A DNA stretch of 64,000 nt from Sparassis latifolia (taxonomy: Eukaryota > Basidiomycota > Agaricomycetes > Polyporales > Sparassidaceae), in the NCBI GenBank assembly GCA_018466975.1, contig CM031557.1, positions 1,674,001-1,738,000 on the forward strand, in the 5' to 3' direction. Shown piece after piece: positions 24,285 through 35,906 of this stretch (positions within the stretch are counted from its first letter, which is position 1; the number at the start of each line of letters is the position of its first letter). The notes under the pieces were generated by a model, which was given only the letters and a program-made list of their open reading frames with translations, searched no databases and had not been told where the DNA came from. The position numbers and the translations under genes were made by a program.

Positions 24285-26172
24285 TCAAGCCCAATCCCAG
24301 GGCATCTCTTTCATCTTTGTAAGGTCCTGGGATAGTTTCAGGAAAGGCTCCGATGCCTTACTCAGCCTGATGAATTCTGCATCCGCATTGCGGCTGCTGT
24401 CATTGAACCCATAAACCTAAATCATGGATCAGAGATGTAGATGTTAAATAGATGATGTACTCACAGAAGTTGAAGTCCCAGTAGAAGAAGGTCCAGCTGC
24501 AGCAGATGGAGTCCCGGATGATGGACCGGCAATAGCAGTCTCAGACTCGGGTGGAGGAGTATCAAACATTCTTGGATCATAGAAGAAGGGGCTATTCTCA
24601 CGCTCTGTAAGATCAATAATATCAGAGGTAGCTAGTCAAAATGAAATGAACGGCGACCAGAAATTCTAAATCAAAGTTAACTCACCGGGTACTAAGTCCA
24701 TTTCTTGTGCACATCCCTTCTCCTTGGCACATTCCTTCTCCTTGGCGGCATATTCTGTCATCACAGCTAGATTGTCATGGTAATGAATTGCCTGACCGAC
24801 AACATGCAATAGTCTAGACTTACTAGGTATGCCAGTAGCTATGGATAGTGCGCCTGCAGTGGCAGAACCAACTAGAGCGTCTACAAGTATCCAAGTTCAG
24901 TACAAAGCTACACTCTTACAAACTGGACTCACCTTCGTCGTCAGAAAGAAATAAAGAGCTTTTTTCTGAGGGTTTGGCACCGTCCTTCTTAATCTTGGGC
25001 CTGGTGTACGAGGTGTATGGGTAGTGGATTACATGGATTACATGTCAGTACTATGGCCAAAATAATAAACAGACGTACTCAAAGTCAGGCGATGCAGAAT
25101 CAGAATCCTGTGAACCAGACAGAGTAGAATCCTCCCAGCCATTCAAATAAATGGCGGCCGGGATCTCCATCTTTGATGCTGTACCATAATTATAATTATC
25201 GCATTAGCAGTGGTTGATGGCCTATCAATGGAAGACTCGCCAATATAGATTTTCCGATCCTTCACCGGTCGACCAACTCCACCCTTATACTTATCCAAAG
25301 TAGCTCCAACAATCTTCTTCTGTCGCACTACCTTTGTACTATACTGGCCATCTCGAGCACAAAGAACCCATCCACGATTACCTGGTTCACCGTTCTCACG
25401 GATATACTTGAATGCATCAGGTAGCAGAGACTCAAGCCAAGTCTCAACTTGCGTCTCATTCCAGCCATCCCTAAATTGAAGCTTCTTATCATCTTCTGAA
25501 ACGTAGGCAAGACCTTGTTCGGCCATTGAATCCAGCTTGACACGAGACACCTTAGGTCCAGCAGAGTCATTAAGATCTCCATGCTCATCCTGACGATTTT
25601 ATTTAGATAGATGATGAGGTGGAATATGATGTAAGAGTGTACATACCAGACCACCGGGGATAAGTATAACTGATCCCACCGTCACAGCCTTTCCATCACT
25701 AGACAATGTCGGCTTCTTCTGGATTATTAAAATTTGAGTATTGCATACCAAAGGAACTTTCTGATTGTACTTACCTTCGCCTTTTTGGGTGCTTCCTCAT
25801 TAGCTGCGGCAGGGCTATCCTTGCGAGTCCTCTTCAATCCTGAGTTCGTCTCCTTGATGGCATCCTCTGCAGTAACTTTAGGGGCTGCCAAGGTAGCAAT
25901 ACCTGAGCCAGGTAAACTAGGGACCCCAAGTTTACCTGGGGTTATGTTAGTGGTAGAATTTTTTATTTACGATCTGATCCATCCAAAATACCTAAGATTT
26001 GAGTCAATGAAGGAGGAGAGTCAACCCCTGGAGCTGGCAAGGTCTCCGGATGGGCAGTCTCCATATGACCACAGTTGCGACATAATTCGGGTTCATCATC
26101 CTTCTGGTTGATACGTCTAGAAAATCGACGACATGGACAGTCGCCGACTGCGCACTTTGATTGGGCAGCCAT
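24285..26172 (-). CDS. Hypothetical element gene with N-terminal Cys/His cluster
   Basis: Begins MAAQSKCAVGDCPCRRF and continues to CRNCGHMETAH, a C-x4-C-x-C then C-x2-C-x4-H pattern that could bind zinc. Later exons read TLSSDGKAVTVGSVILIPGG, MAEQGLAYVSEDDKKLQF, WLESLLPDAFKYIRE, NRGWVLCARDGQYSTKVV, a Ser/Pro-rich linker (PPPESETAIAGPSSGTPSA), and a last exon VYGFNDSSRNADAEFI to MPWDWA and stop at 24285. About eight exons, with canonical splice sites where I checked. No stop codons seen in the exons I followed, so it may be intact. It resembles uncharacterised mushroom proteins found beside integrase-core genes; function unknown. It could be a DNA-binding accessory protein. Confidence 0.65.
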
Positions 26173-26852
26173 AGGTATAGATAATGAGAGTGCTGGTTTG
26201 ATAATGATTGTCAGAGTAAATGAAGGATGTTGACTTTAAGTGAAAAGTGAATGGTGAGTCACTAGTGGAGAGAACAGTAGGAATGGTCGGTCATGGCTCA
26301 CAAAGTATGACATGCACGTGCGCTCATGCCCATGCCCGTCTCGAGCCCAACATGGCAACTGTATAGAAGAACTCACTGGACTACACCACATATGTTAGAG
26401 TACCAGATGCATTGAATATAGCATCAGATTAAATATACCATGTATTAATAGATAGGGCGATGACTAGGTGCAATATAACTTGTGAATGTGAACATGAATG
26501 CCATGAAAGTCGTTGGCATATAATTTTCATCTAGGGTGAACCATTATACTAAGGAGAGTTTGTCAAAGACTCAGAGGCAGAGAAACTCCAGATTGGCACC
26601 AATATTCCAGTATGCCATAGGACATTGATGTATACAGCAGTCAGTCTGATAGGTTGGAGAATGTCACATCGTCATTGCATAAGTAATAAGTAATCTAGAC
26701 AAGGAAAGGAAGTGAGCCATAGTTGACTAAATTTGCATCAAGACATGCCATAAGATGGCTGGAGGCAAGTGGTAGGTGAATGCCAAACATCTACATGTGA
26801 GATCTCAATAACACATACCATATGTGGAAGGCTTCAGCAAAGTGATCAGTGA
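26173..26852. other. Non-coding spacer in the element
   Basis: About 680 bp between the Cys/His gene start and the integrase stop. AT-rich, no gene or repeat seen. Confidence 0.45.
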
Positions 26853-28490
26853 TCAGTGTTCGCCAACTCCAAGTCGCGTCATAATGTCTAAAGCTTGCAC
26901 CCAGAGAATTGCCCTTGGCAGCCAAATTTCCGATGGAAGGGTGATGATGAGTTCCTTTTTCTTCTTGCTGAACTTAATAGACTCCTCCTCCGGATACTGA
27001 TCACCTTCCCATTCTTCTGCACATGCACCATATCCGGCAGGAATCAGGCCTGCATTGCGAACTTCCTGCAGTATGGTTAGAAAGAGATTCTTATGATTAG
27101 AATTAGGAAAGGGATCTTGGTGAGTGGCCACCTTGATAGGCTTATGTCGGATATGTTGTTCTTGGTCGCCTTCAATTTGATTCTCTAGTTCCTCAATTGC
27201 ATGGTCAGTTTTATCAGCTTCTTCATCGCTACTATCCTCCTCCATAGGTTCATCATCAGGGTGACCTGCACCGGTCTGTCCAACAGGTCGGTTACGAATA
27301 TTGCCCATTACACCATAATACTGCTCGAGAGTATCTGGATGCACGTTATCCATAGGATCTTCGGCATAGATACCATGCTGTGTCTGGCCAAGAAGACGCA
27401 TGTCCTATATACAAATACTCAGTAAGCATGGTATATTTAGGTTTAAAATAGATACAATTACCAGTGGACTCATATTCTTAGTTTCTGGGCCAGACACTGG
27501 GTGACGATTCTATTCACTCTGAAAATCGCCACAGTCTTGATTGATCATATTCAGAAAGAGTAGATGCAGGAGCCCGAGATGAAATGATTTCTTGCGGTCA
27601 AGATAATGCAGTCTTTCTAGTCTTTTGAAGAATGCATGCCACTGTCGAACGAATTGTGTGCTGACATCGACCCATAATCGTTCGATGCGAGAATTATGTG
27701 TAGACCTATATATGTAAGTTTACACAATGATGGCACATTTAATGTAGTAGAACTTACGATCCCCACATAAAGGATGCACGATTGGGTCCTCGGTGCATAA
27801 TCATCCAAACTGATACTTTCACATTCTCACCGCCTCTATCACCTCTGACTCTAGAGGGTGTACCAAAGTGACGAATGGCCTCTAGGAATACTTCAAGCAC
27901 AGTAGTAGCCTTGTTATTAGTACTAGCATGAAGGCCAGTCACCTTGGGCATAACAGTATGTCGATGCAGATGCAAGATAGATGCCAGAGTGATCATAGAA
28001 ATGCGCCGATGTGAAGACATAGCCTCGGTTAAATATGCTGGATCAATGTACTTGGATGGTCGTCTTCTTTTCTTGCCTCTGTATATAAGGGTAGGGTGCG
28101 GGTAAAGAATGGAATTTTGCTCCCTACAGCATGCTATTGATTCAGTGATATAGACGGCCAGGTTCAACTAAATGAGTACCTTCCAGTGGCGGCATCCGAA
28201 GCCAGGTTCAACTTATTGACAAGCTGTCGCATTTTGTCCACAGCTAAGTGTATCCATTGTGCAGTCAACTCTTCAGAAATTATGGCTTCCAGGAGAGGTG
28301 CAGATGTCTGTTCTGTGTGTTCAGCCAGTATCCGAAGGCGAACAGGGTCACCATCTTCCTGACGGAGTATTGTGTGTGCATGGGCATAGCACTCATGTAG
28401 CAATCTGTGGGCCGCTTGGACATTAGGATTCCAGCCTTCAGGATTATCAGGAAGGTCAGGAAATTCAGATATGGACAATTTAACAGGCAT
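26853..28490 (-). pseudogene. Integrase-core (DDE-type) transposase-like gene, defective
   Basis: Starts MPVKLSISEFPDLPD. A second exon has SSHRRISMITLASILHLHRH, then KVTGLHAS, TTVLEVFLEAIRHFGTPSRV and RGDRGGENVKVSVWMI, the second-Asp motif. After an intron come HNSRIERLWVDVSTQF (the Glu motif), LERLHYLDRKK and NQDCGDFQSE, where a TAG at 27510-27512 replaces the expected Trp codon. A C-terminal exon runs RLLGQTQHGIYAEDP to the stop at 26853. From memory, related mushroom proteins have about a hundred residues between LHRHTV and VTGL, including the first catalytic Asp; here the two blocks adjoin in frame. With the missing Asp region and the stop, the enzyme should be dead. Confidence 0.78.
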
Positions 28491-28647
28491 GATGGCTTTA
28501 TTCCAGTGGTACAGGTATGCTCTCGATACATGCTCTTCCTATACAGGCAGGCAGGCGATGACTGATTGCCTTTTACAGACTATCTCAATCGTTCTTTCAC
28601 CTTTCACCCAACCCCCCTTCCATCCAATCTGCTTAATATATTTGTCT

Positions 28648-29667
28648 ATGGATAGGCTATCAGTTCACCATCCTGAATATTGGTTTGCTGAAGGGACGAT
28701 TTATCTGCAAGTAAGTGGATCCTTCTCTATTTTGGCAGTGGAGAACACCGAAACAAGGATCTTTTATCAGGTTGAGAACGTCATATACAAGGTGTATCAA
28801 GACCTTCTGGAGCGCAAGTCTGGGTTTTTCAAGGACATGCTTGCTATGCCTTCCTTTCAACCAAACGGTTCACATGGAGCTACAGTAGAGTATGAGGATG
28901 GACGCTCCGAAAATCTGGCCTTACATCTTGATCATTCATATGCTATCTCTGCGATTCAATTTGACACGCTGTTGGTATATTCTCCCCGTAAGTGTGATTA
29001 TGGTGAGATTACCCTGAATAGTACGATAACATCATACCAGACTTCAATCCATGCAAAATGTCTCCCTTGAAGCCCTCTCCGACATTCTCCGCCACAGTGT
29101 CTTTTTCCAGATGGACGAGATTCATGCCTATGTTAAAAAGGCCCTCACCAATCATCCAGACCTTGCACCTGCATTACAGCTGAACCTCGCCTGAAAGTGC
29201 TTCATTAGAGAGTGGGTTGACCCGTTCGAGCTTTGATTCGGACTTCTTGGCGTCAGCTGTCGAGAGAGGATTGGGATCTTATAGGCATGGATGCATTATT
29301 CCTCATTCAAACGGCCAAAGCTAGCATCAATGCTCACCCCATGACTTGTGCGATCAACCCACCACCTGTCATTCACACACTGTGGTGCCTCGATGAAGAA
29401 GATTGTACAAAGGCATGGAAGGACGCATGGTTTGGAACCTGGGATCGTCCAAGCATCATGTTGGCTTTGATACATCCTGATATCCACGTTCCTGGGGCTG
29501 ATATTGTTGCACGTCTGGAGAAGTTGAATACAGGGGAGATGTCGAAGGATTGTCGAGAATGCACCATTGCACGTGTCATTGGGTCGGCATTGCAGAAGAG
29601 CATTCTGCGCAAGGAGGAGGATATAATTTCGCGGGTAATTGCAGAGGTTGGACACACTTTGCTCTGA
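28648..29667 (+). pseudogene. BTB/POZ-domain protein, broken
   Basis: Starts MDRLSVHHPEYWFAEGTIYL. A 60-nt intron (28711-28770, GTAAGT to CAG) leads to VENVIYKVYQDLLERKSGFF, the usual BTB opening of mushroom proteins (HPEYWF-x-GTIVLQ-VE). A second intron follows at about 28989-29041. The third exon reaches ALQLNLA, then TGA at 29192-29194 in place of a probable CGA (Arg), with a further stop and frameshift near 29234. The frame resumes with TSWRQLSREDWDLIGMDALF, AWKDAWFGTWDRPSIMLALI, RLEKLNTGEM and RKEEDIISRVIAEV to the stop at 29665-29667. BTB domains mediate protein interaction, often in ubiquitin ligases. Genes of this family are very numerous in Agaricomycetes. It is convergently placed next to the integrase start. 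Confidence 0.82.
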
Positions 29668-31100
29668 ACAGTTGGTTGAAGGTGCGAATTAGCAAGCTTT
29701 TTGGTCCGCCATGGAGCTGAACCATTCTGTGCAGCATGCCATATTGGACTGTGCCCCTAATCCTTGCTGCAGCTGCGAGCCCACCCTGCGCCTCATCGCC
29801 TATCCAGACATGTTCAACTCAGCTGGATGAGCTACGAGATGAGCTATGATGAGGTTGTCAGTCAATACTGACTAGTTCCGCACCTCCATCTTCCACGTCC
29901 TAGGTTGGACATTCTAGTCTACCTCACAATGTTTACCATTTATTCCCATACTTATCGCTGTCTGGTCCATGTGCCCATGACATTGTGGTTTAGACTGTGA
30001 CCTTTTGCTTGACGGGCTTCGCTATGCTCTTGGAATCAATATGTGTTGATGTCCTGGATCCTGAATGCTGTACTAGGATGCGACAGCCTGACAGGCCATG
30101 TCTCTCCCTTTTTTTTGGGCTCCCTCAGATAAACTGTTTATGCAATGGTACTGCATCTCATTGAATGTTTAGTATGTGTACATTTCACACGTATAGTACC
30201 ATGTTGTGTCTGTACACGCATAGTATATTATTGAAAAAAAAAGGAGTACATCAGAGCTAACTCTCTCGTGCGCTCGTTCTATACACCGAGGTAATAATTT
30301 CACATTGCCATGTCATGAACCTGAGGTCTGGTATAGTGACCAAACACATACCATGCTTTCATGATTTGTGGACTGTTACTTCTCAACCTACGCTGCGAGG
30401 ATTTCACTGGGAGGGCTTTTGTGTGGGAGTTTGGAATGTAATACTGGCTTGCAATGAAATAGAGTACACCCATGATAGCTCATTCATCCGTTCATGTGGC
30501 GACTGTCCCTGTGAAATAGATTGCTAGGGCCATACATAGATGCGACCTACAGAATTTCTCTGTCTATATGAATCGGCGGGGTTCTCAAAGGAGTAAGTGG
30601 CGGTAGATCTGTTATCTAGATCTAACTCGACTTAATTGGGTGCGCGCTTCCTGGTTTTGTATATGACTGTCCAACCATCTGTCCTCTCTCACAGCCTGTA
30701 CCTCCCATTCTCCGAGTACCTGGCCATTCTGAAGCCGGTCTTCAAGTTTTGTTGCGCGAGGACACGCCGTGCCGCCAGCATGGGCTGCCTCCCCGCCTTA
30801 GTTTCGGGCACAGCAGGTGGGAGAACATGAACACGCGCATGTTGAGGACATTGGACCAACCAGTAGACGAGTCCCATCATCGTGACGGGGCCAACAGTGC
30901 TATACACGAGACAAACCCGGACAACGATGGAGAGAGCGAGACAAGCAGAGACGATCGCGGACAAAACGAGATCTGCAGATGTCGTGTCGAGGGTGAGACA
31001 AGCAGCGACAACAATGCCGAGTACGACGCAAGTGAGTTACTCAGATTCTCACGATCTTTCAAGATTCAAGCAGTGTACTCAGCCAGCAGTTTCGCTATGT
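29668..31100. other. Element interior without a recognised gene
   Basis: Short T and A runs near 30110 and 30233. No domain was recognised. Sequence after 30720 shares short pieces (GGACACGCC, GGGAGAACA) with 31200-31330, so it is part of a local repeat family. Confidence 0.4.
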
Positions 31101-31138
31101 CCATTTGCTTCGGACAATTCAGCAGTGTGCAGACCTCG

Positions 31139-31400
31139 CAGGCACGACATCGAGCTCCAGACCCTCCGCCACTTCCACGGTGTCACCTAGGGTCAGTACA
31201 CATGTCGCGCAAGGACACGCCATGCGCGGACATCGTGGGCTGCCACCCCGCCCTGGTTTTGGAGCACCACGGGTGAGAGAACACGTGCATTGAAGACGAC
31301 GATTTCATGAAGAACATGTCATGCAAGGACACGCCGTGTGCGGACATTGCGGGCACGACATCAAGCTCCAGACCCTCCGCCACTTCCACGGCGTCGCCAT
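31139..31400 (+). repeat. Two copies of a 44-bp block, perhaps from the fungalysin propeptide
   Basis: Nearly identical copies at about 31139 and 31349. Each encodes GHDI(E/K)LQTLRHFHGV, and each is accompanied by a GGACACGCC(A/G)TG piece. The GHD-KLQT stretch resembles the start of M36 propeptides, which would fit the fungalysin fragment downstream, but this is a weak match. Confidence 0.5.
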
Positions 31401-31517
31401 GTTCATCGAGAAGGCAGCTGGGAACAGGCCTAGCAGTGAGATCGATGAGGCGTTCTGGCTTCAAACCAGAGGTCTGCCAGAAGATGCGGATCACCACGAT
31501 GACATAGAGGCAACAAT

Positions 31518-31604
31518 GTGCGTAAACTGACCGTGTAAGGTGCGTAAACTGACCGTGTAAGGTGCGTAAACTGACCGTGTAAGGTGCGTAAACTGACCGT
31601 ATGA
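31518..31604 (+). repeat. Tandem repeat, four units of 22 bp
   Basis: Unit starts GTGCGTAAACTGACCGTG; three units are identical and the fourth ends differently (GTATGA). It immediately precedes the fungalysin fragment. Confidence 0.95.
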
Positions 31605-31639
31605 GTTCCTGCACGGCTGACATCATTTATAAGTCTTCG

Positions 31640-32395
31640 TCCATGAGAACTGGGAAGGGCGCAACAGCTGGCACACCAACTATCGCCCGGATGCTGGCGT
31701 GGACCTGGTCTTCAATTCCATGTACGCTCCCAAGGAGACGGACCGCACGGACTCGCTCGATAAGGCAAAGAAGTACGTCAATGCCTCGGCCATGCCACTT
31801 TTCTACATGCTCGACTTGGTTCACGAACTCTACTACCGTCATGGCTTCGACAAGGTGTCGGGCAACATCCAGCAGCACAATTTCAGCCATGGCGGTGAGG
31901 AGAGCGATGCTGTCATCACCAATGCGCGGGATGGCAGCAGGTATAACAATGGTCAGTACCGCCGTGGACTGACCATTACCTTGTACTGACTGTTCGCACC
32001 TTCAGCCAACTTGCCTACACCACCTGATGGTCAGAACGGGTGCTGCAGGATGTAATGCACTCGTGCAAAACTGCGAGCCCTTACCGTGATGGCGTGATGG
32101 CGGCCTCGATGCGGGCATCATGATCCACGAGCTCAGCCACGGATTGAGCACGCATGCGTCTGACGGGTGGACCCGCGAACTCTGGCTGTCTCAGCTGGGG
32201 TTAGTCGGGTGGAATGGGTGAGGGCTGGGGAGGTGAGTATTGCCGTTCATGTCATCACCCTCGATGCTGACTTATGCAGACATATTGGCTACGACGATCC
32301 AGAGCACTAGAAACTACTCAGAGTATGTGATGGGCTCTTGGGCTGCGAACTAGAAGATTGGCATCAGGAATTTTCCGTACTCACTGGATCGGCAT
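31640..32395 (+). pseudogene. Fungalysin (M36 metalloprotease) N-terminal fragment
   Basis: Reads YRPDAGVDLVFNSMYAPKET, then YVNASAMPLFYMLDLVHELY, GFDKVSGNIQQHNFSHGG, ARDGSRYNN and, after a likely intron, TPPDGQNG. A small duplication breaks the frame near 32085. The zinc motif follows as GIMIHELSHGLSTHASDG, keeping HExxH. The last piece reads ATTIQSTRNYSEYVMGSWAAN and hits a TAG. Fungalysins are secreted elastinolytic or gelatinolytic proteases. The piece ends about where the amidohydrolase-like sequence is joined in. Confidence 0.85.
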
Positions 32396-32859
32396 TCTCG
32401 GTCTCTAGTCATCCCATCCGGCTCGCCATGGCCTCCTTCTCTGCCTCAAGTTCTTCAATCCTGCACTGGAGCTTCTTCCTACCATCCTCGGAGATACGTT
32501 TCTGTAAAATCATCTTGAACACAGAGAATTGATGCGGCCGCCGCTAGCAGGTGAAGCTGGATCACTCTGCCCATCTCAGCAAGCACCACCATCGCTGCGC
32601 ACCTGATCCTGCACACTCTGCATCTGATACTCTTACCGCTGAACTGCCAATGAAACTTCTTATCAACATCCATACACGTCTATCTACCATGCTATGTGTC
32701 GTTTCTACATGCCCGTTCATCTGTACCGCGTATTTTCTCACAAAATACTGCAGAGGGAAAGACAGAGGAACGTCTAGGTACCACGAAATTCCGCTAGGGG
32801 TTCGGACTACTTCCCCATGTACTAGACCTGCCGACCACGTCTCTCATGGACACAGTCAA

Positions 32860-33520
32860 GCCGATTACCCTTTAGAGCATCTAAAGGGTATCATACTTGG
32901 CACACACGGAGTTGGAAAAGGCCTCGACGACGATGCACTTGAGCCGGTATGGTCCGCCATCGCCGAGGCAGGGCTCATCGGTTCCTCCATCCGCATTACA
33001 GTGTGGACGGCAAGGAATGGGGTGAGAAGGACAATGGATCTAGCCTTGGGCTTCCCCTTTGAAACCACGATTGTGAGAGCACCTTTAGATTGTCAATTCT
33101 CACCCACTGACCATCATGCAGGCAGCCACACGACTGATCCTGTCCGGCGTCTTCGACTGACACCCTGACCTGCGCATCTTGCTCGCGCACTCAGGCGGGA
33201 CACTCCTGCAGCTCTCATCGCGCCTCGCGTCGTGCATTGATCATGACCCCATTGTCGCATTGCGACTGCAGCACGATGCACGATACTACCTCGGGAAGCT
33301 CTACTTCGACGTGGTCGCGTATGGCGCAGAGGAGCTCGGGTTCATGAGTGACACGATCAGGTGCGCAGAGTGGTTTGCAGCTCGTCCATCCTCAGCTGCC
33401 GCCGCACAGTGTCAAAAGAACAGGGACTCGGCATTACGTGCGCTAGGCAGCAAATGGATGCTGTTCGGGACGGACCACTGGTTCTTCCCACCCTTGAGCA
33501 GCACGAAGAAGTGGAAGAGT
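32860..33520 (+). pseudogene. Amidohydrolase (ACMSD-like) fragment
   Basis: Reads LEHLKGIILGTHGVGKGLDD and DALEPVWSAIAEAGL. A shifted frame follows for the HPHY-like part, then HPDLRILLAHSGGTLLQLSS, RLASCIDHDP, DARYYLGKLYFDVVAYGAEE and GSKWMLFGTDHWFFPPL. These blocks fit the amidohydrolase-2 family, close to aminocarboxymuconate-semialdehyde decarboxylases, including the GTDH metal-site block. The frame is broken at least twice, so it is not functional. Confidence 0.82.
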
Positions 33521-33524
33521 GCTT

Positions 33525-33760
33525 CATCGACACACTCTTCCCTCCTGCACCGCTGGAGAATGGCACGGTACCTGAGGGCAATTTCTACCGCCCCACGGAG
33601 TTCACTGCTACGGGCGACTGCCCGCCGTTGGTGCCCAAGCATGGGAACTCGCTCATCATGCAGCTCATCCTGAATGAGATGAAGATCCAGGCATGCCGCC
33701 CCTCATTCCTCGATGCACGCGACGCGATTCTCAATGTGGACGAGGTACTCACATGTTCTC
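33525..33760 (+). pseudogene. Fungalysin (M36) C-terminal fragment
   Basis: Reads IDTLFPPAPLENGTVPEGNF, YRPTEFTATGDCPPLVPKHG, then LILNEMKIQACRPSFLDARD and AILNVDEVLT, a C-terminal block of fungalysins. It begins directly after the amidohydrolase piece, so the two gene fragments are interleaved. The final part of the enzyme (the GGEN-C-LW block) is missing. Confidence 0.85.
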
Positions 33761-33859
33761 TGTCTCATCTGGCATTATGTTCAGTGAGCCGTACATGTAC
33801 ATTGCTGCAGATCAAGTGTTCAAACAAGTGTCCTGTTAAATAATAATGGAATGTAGAGG

Positions 33860-35671
33860 ATAGGTCAATCTATTGTAGTCCCTCCTGTGCCATTCTGTGA
33901 ATCACTTTCACCGGTGGGTGAAATCTTGATGGTTGACCCATTCTGCCACGATATACCTGGGTGCAAACATCCATCAGTCTTGTTAGTCAACAATGTAAGA
34001 CAACCTTACCAACCCTCTTTATTCTTCCTCTCCTACCCACCCCAAAGGCCCTTAAATCATGTTTGTTGCTTTTGAATTCTCGAAACTCTGCTGGACCCAC
34101 TGTGGTCTTAAATTCAGCCTGCCTAATGTCTTGAAAATTATGCTGAAATAGACTCTGTTAGTAAAGAACTATGCCAAGATGGTGAAACCTACAGAAACCA
34201 CACCATGAATCCAACCACTAGGTCGATGCGCTCTAATGATAGTGTAGACCACTCCAACAGCATGACTAGGAAAGAACCAATGGTAAACTCGGCAGATCTT
34301 GTATTTGCAATCCTCAGGAAGCAATGCTTTTGTAGAGACATCATAAGGTTGCCCTGACTACTATTCAGGACATGGGTGGATTAATGTGAACAGATTACAT
34401 ACCAATTACATGTTGAGGATCAAATAGACCTTGAACTAGCATTTCATTGTATAATTGATGTGGAACTTTGCACCAATGTTTTCGGAAAATCTTGACATAC
34501 ATAGAAATGTAGTTGCGACCAGACTTGTAATTGTAAGCCAGAGGATTAGTGGAGTTAACCTCCCCAGCTACATTTCCAAAGAAAGTTCTTGTGCAGAACT
34601 GATCAACATAGGCAGCCAGTCCAGAAGCAAATGCTTGAAAGCGATCCTTATCTGCAAAGATATGTGATGCTGGAGTGGTGGGGAAGATTTTTAACCAGAA
34701 TAGTACATCATTAGCAGTATGGCGGCCAAAGCCATTGAAGAGATGTTGGTTGTGAAACAGTAGGGCAATAATAGGGACATCACTATAAAGATTATCCATG
34801 CCAAATTGCTGGAGAAGCTCCAAAGCTTGGGTACATTCAAAGATCCAGCATGGACCATGATCATCAGCCCACAGATGTTTCCATTGCTAAAATATTATAC
34901 TCATTAATCTGCAGGGAATCACCAATAAATAATCAAAATCACATACTGAGGACCCTGGCTGAAGATCTTTGGCATGCCAGATATGATTGCGAGATATTAC
35001 ATGCATTCTTGCCAGACGATTGAAGTCAACAAATGCCCAGACAGAGTCTTCACTGACAAATGCTGCCAATATAACAATATAATGAGGTCATAGAGGTAAG
35101 AAAGATTGGGGGGTGGTCATAGATGATGGCAGATCAAAGTGATGATTAACTGATGCTGCCAAAAGCTTTGGGTTGAGATCATCATTGGTCAGACCAACAA
35201 TCTGCTCAAAGTCTCGTCGATGGAAATGAACCAAGTTTCCTTCTAACTTGAAGTCCAGATGTAAAGCATGCTAATAATGATGTGTTAGTATGTCCATGGA
35301 TGGCACAATGACAGGACTAACATAGCCAGAAGCCATTACAAGCTCCTTGCCTCTCATAGCAACATGAAGATGACCAGATCTTGTTGGACCCAGAAGATAT
35401 GTCCAAGGTTGATGTCCAAACCCAGTCCGATGAAAAACAGGGCCATGATCACTATGATCTCGAAATGGCTGATACGAATCAGAGTCGACTGTCATTGTGG
35501 TGTAGTTCTGTGCAAAACATTCAGGGAAAATATAGAGACGATCTCCAAGACAAAAATTGGATATGCTTAAGTCCCTTAGTCAGCAAGGAATAAGGTCCAC
35601 TCACAGTGGCCATTGGTATGATCAGATTGGACTTTGTGCAAAAAGGATCTCAACTCTGGGAATTCAGGCAT
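33860..35671 (-). CDS. Hypothetical element gene (MPEFPEL family)
   Basis: Starts MPEFPELRSFLHKVQSDH and is cut by many short introns. Later exons read NYTTMTVDSDSYQPFRDH, GFGHQPWTYLLGPTRSGHLH, VAMRGKELVMASGY, VHFHRRDFEQIVGL, AAFVSEDSVWAFVDFNRLAR, MHVISRNHIWHAKDLQ, FGMDNLYSDVPIIALLFHNQ, ANDVLFWLKIFPTTPASH and YNEMLVQGLFDPQHVIG. A last exon near 34200-34370 reads ALLPEDCKYKICRVYHWFFP. I have a vague memory of similar uncharacterised proteins in other mushrooms but no function. Exon ends near 35550-35610 and the 3' end are uncertain, so it may be intact or decayed. Confidence 0.6.
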
Positions 35672-35852
35672 GATGTTGTCTGACCAAACCAAGGTAATGA
35701 TTCAAATCTGTGGGTATGAATGAGCCTGGCATTCAGTCGTTTATTGATCATGTGACCAATATGCCGCAGAGCCTTTAATTTTTAATTAATAGTATTTCCG
35801 CTAGGCTACTGTGCTATGCTGCAAGGTGGTATGCTATGCTGAAGTATTGTTG

Positions 35853-35906
35853 TGCTATGCTATATGCTATGCGGTGAAATAATTAATGTACAAACGGTAC
35901 GCCATA
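35853..35906 (-). repeat. Right terminal inverted repeat of the 11.9 kb element
   Basis: Reverse complement of 24023-24076. The flank after it starts TATTAG; the flank before the left end is TTTGT, so no duplication longer than TA is seen. Confidence 0.92.

Larger units (their letters stand above)
24023..35906. mobile_element. 11.9 kb TIR element carrying integrase, BTB, hypothetical genes and captured gene pieces
   Basis: Both ends carry the same 54-bp inverted repeat, beginning TATGGCGTACCGTTTGTACA, at 24023-24076 and 35853-35906. Subterminal zones are rich in GCATAGCATA/TATGCTATGC motifs. Both termini start with TA, so the target duplication may be TA. Inside are a Cys/His protein gene (minus), an integrase pseudogene (minus), a BTB pseudogene (plus), fungalysin and amidohydrolase fragments (plus), and a hypothetical gene (minus). 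The integrase-core gene type and its companions recur in mushroom genomes (from memory). Which gene, if any, mobilised the element is inference; the integrase is broken. Confidence 0.8.

Noticed and set aside
31518..31604. CRISPR-like appearance of the 22-bp repeats
   Set aside because: Units are directly adjacent without spacers, and the genome is fungal.
24023..35906. Starship-type giant element
   Set aside because: No tyrosine recombinase captain; the ends are inverted repeats, which Starships do not need, and the host is a basidiomycete.
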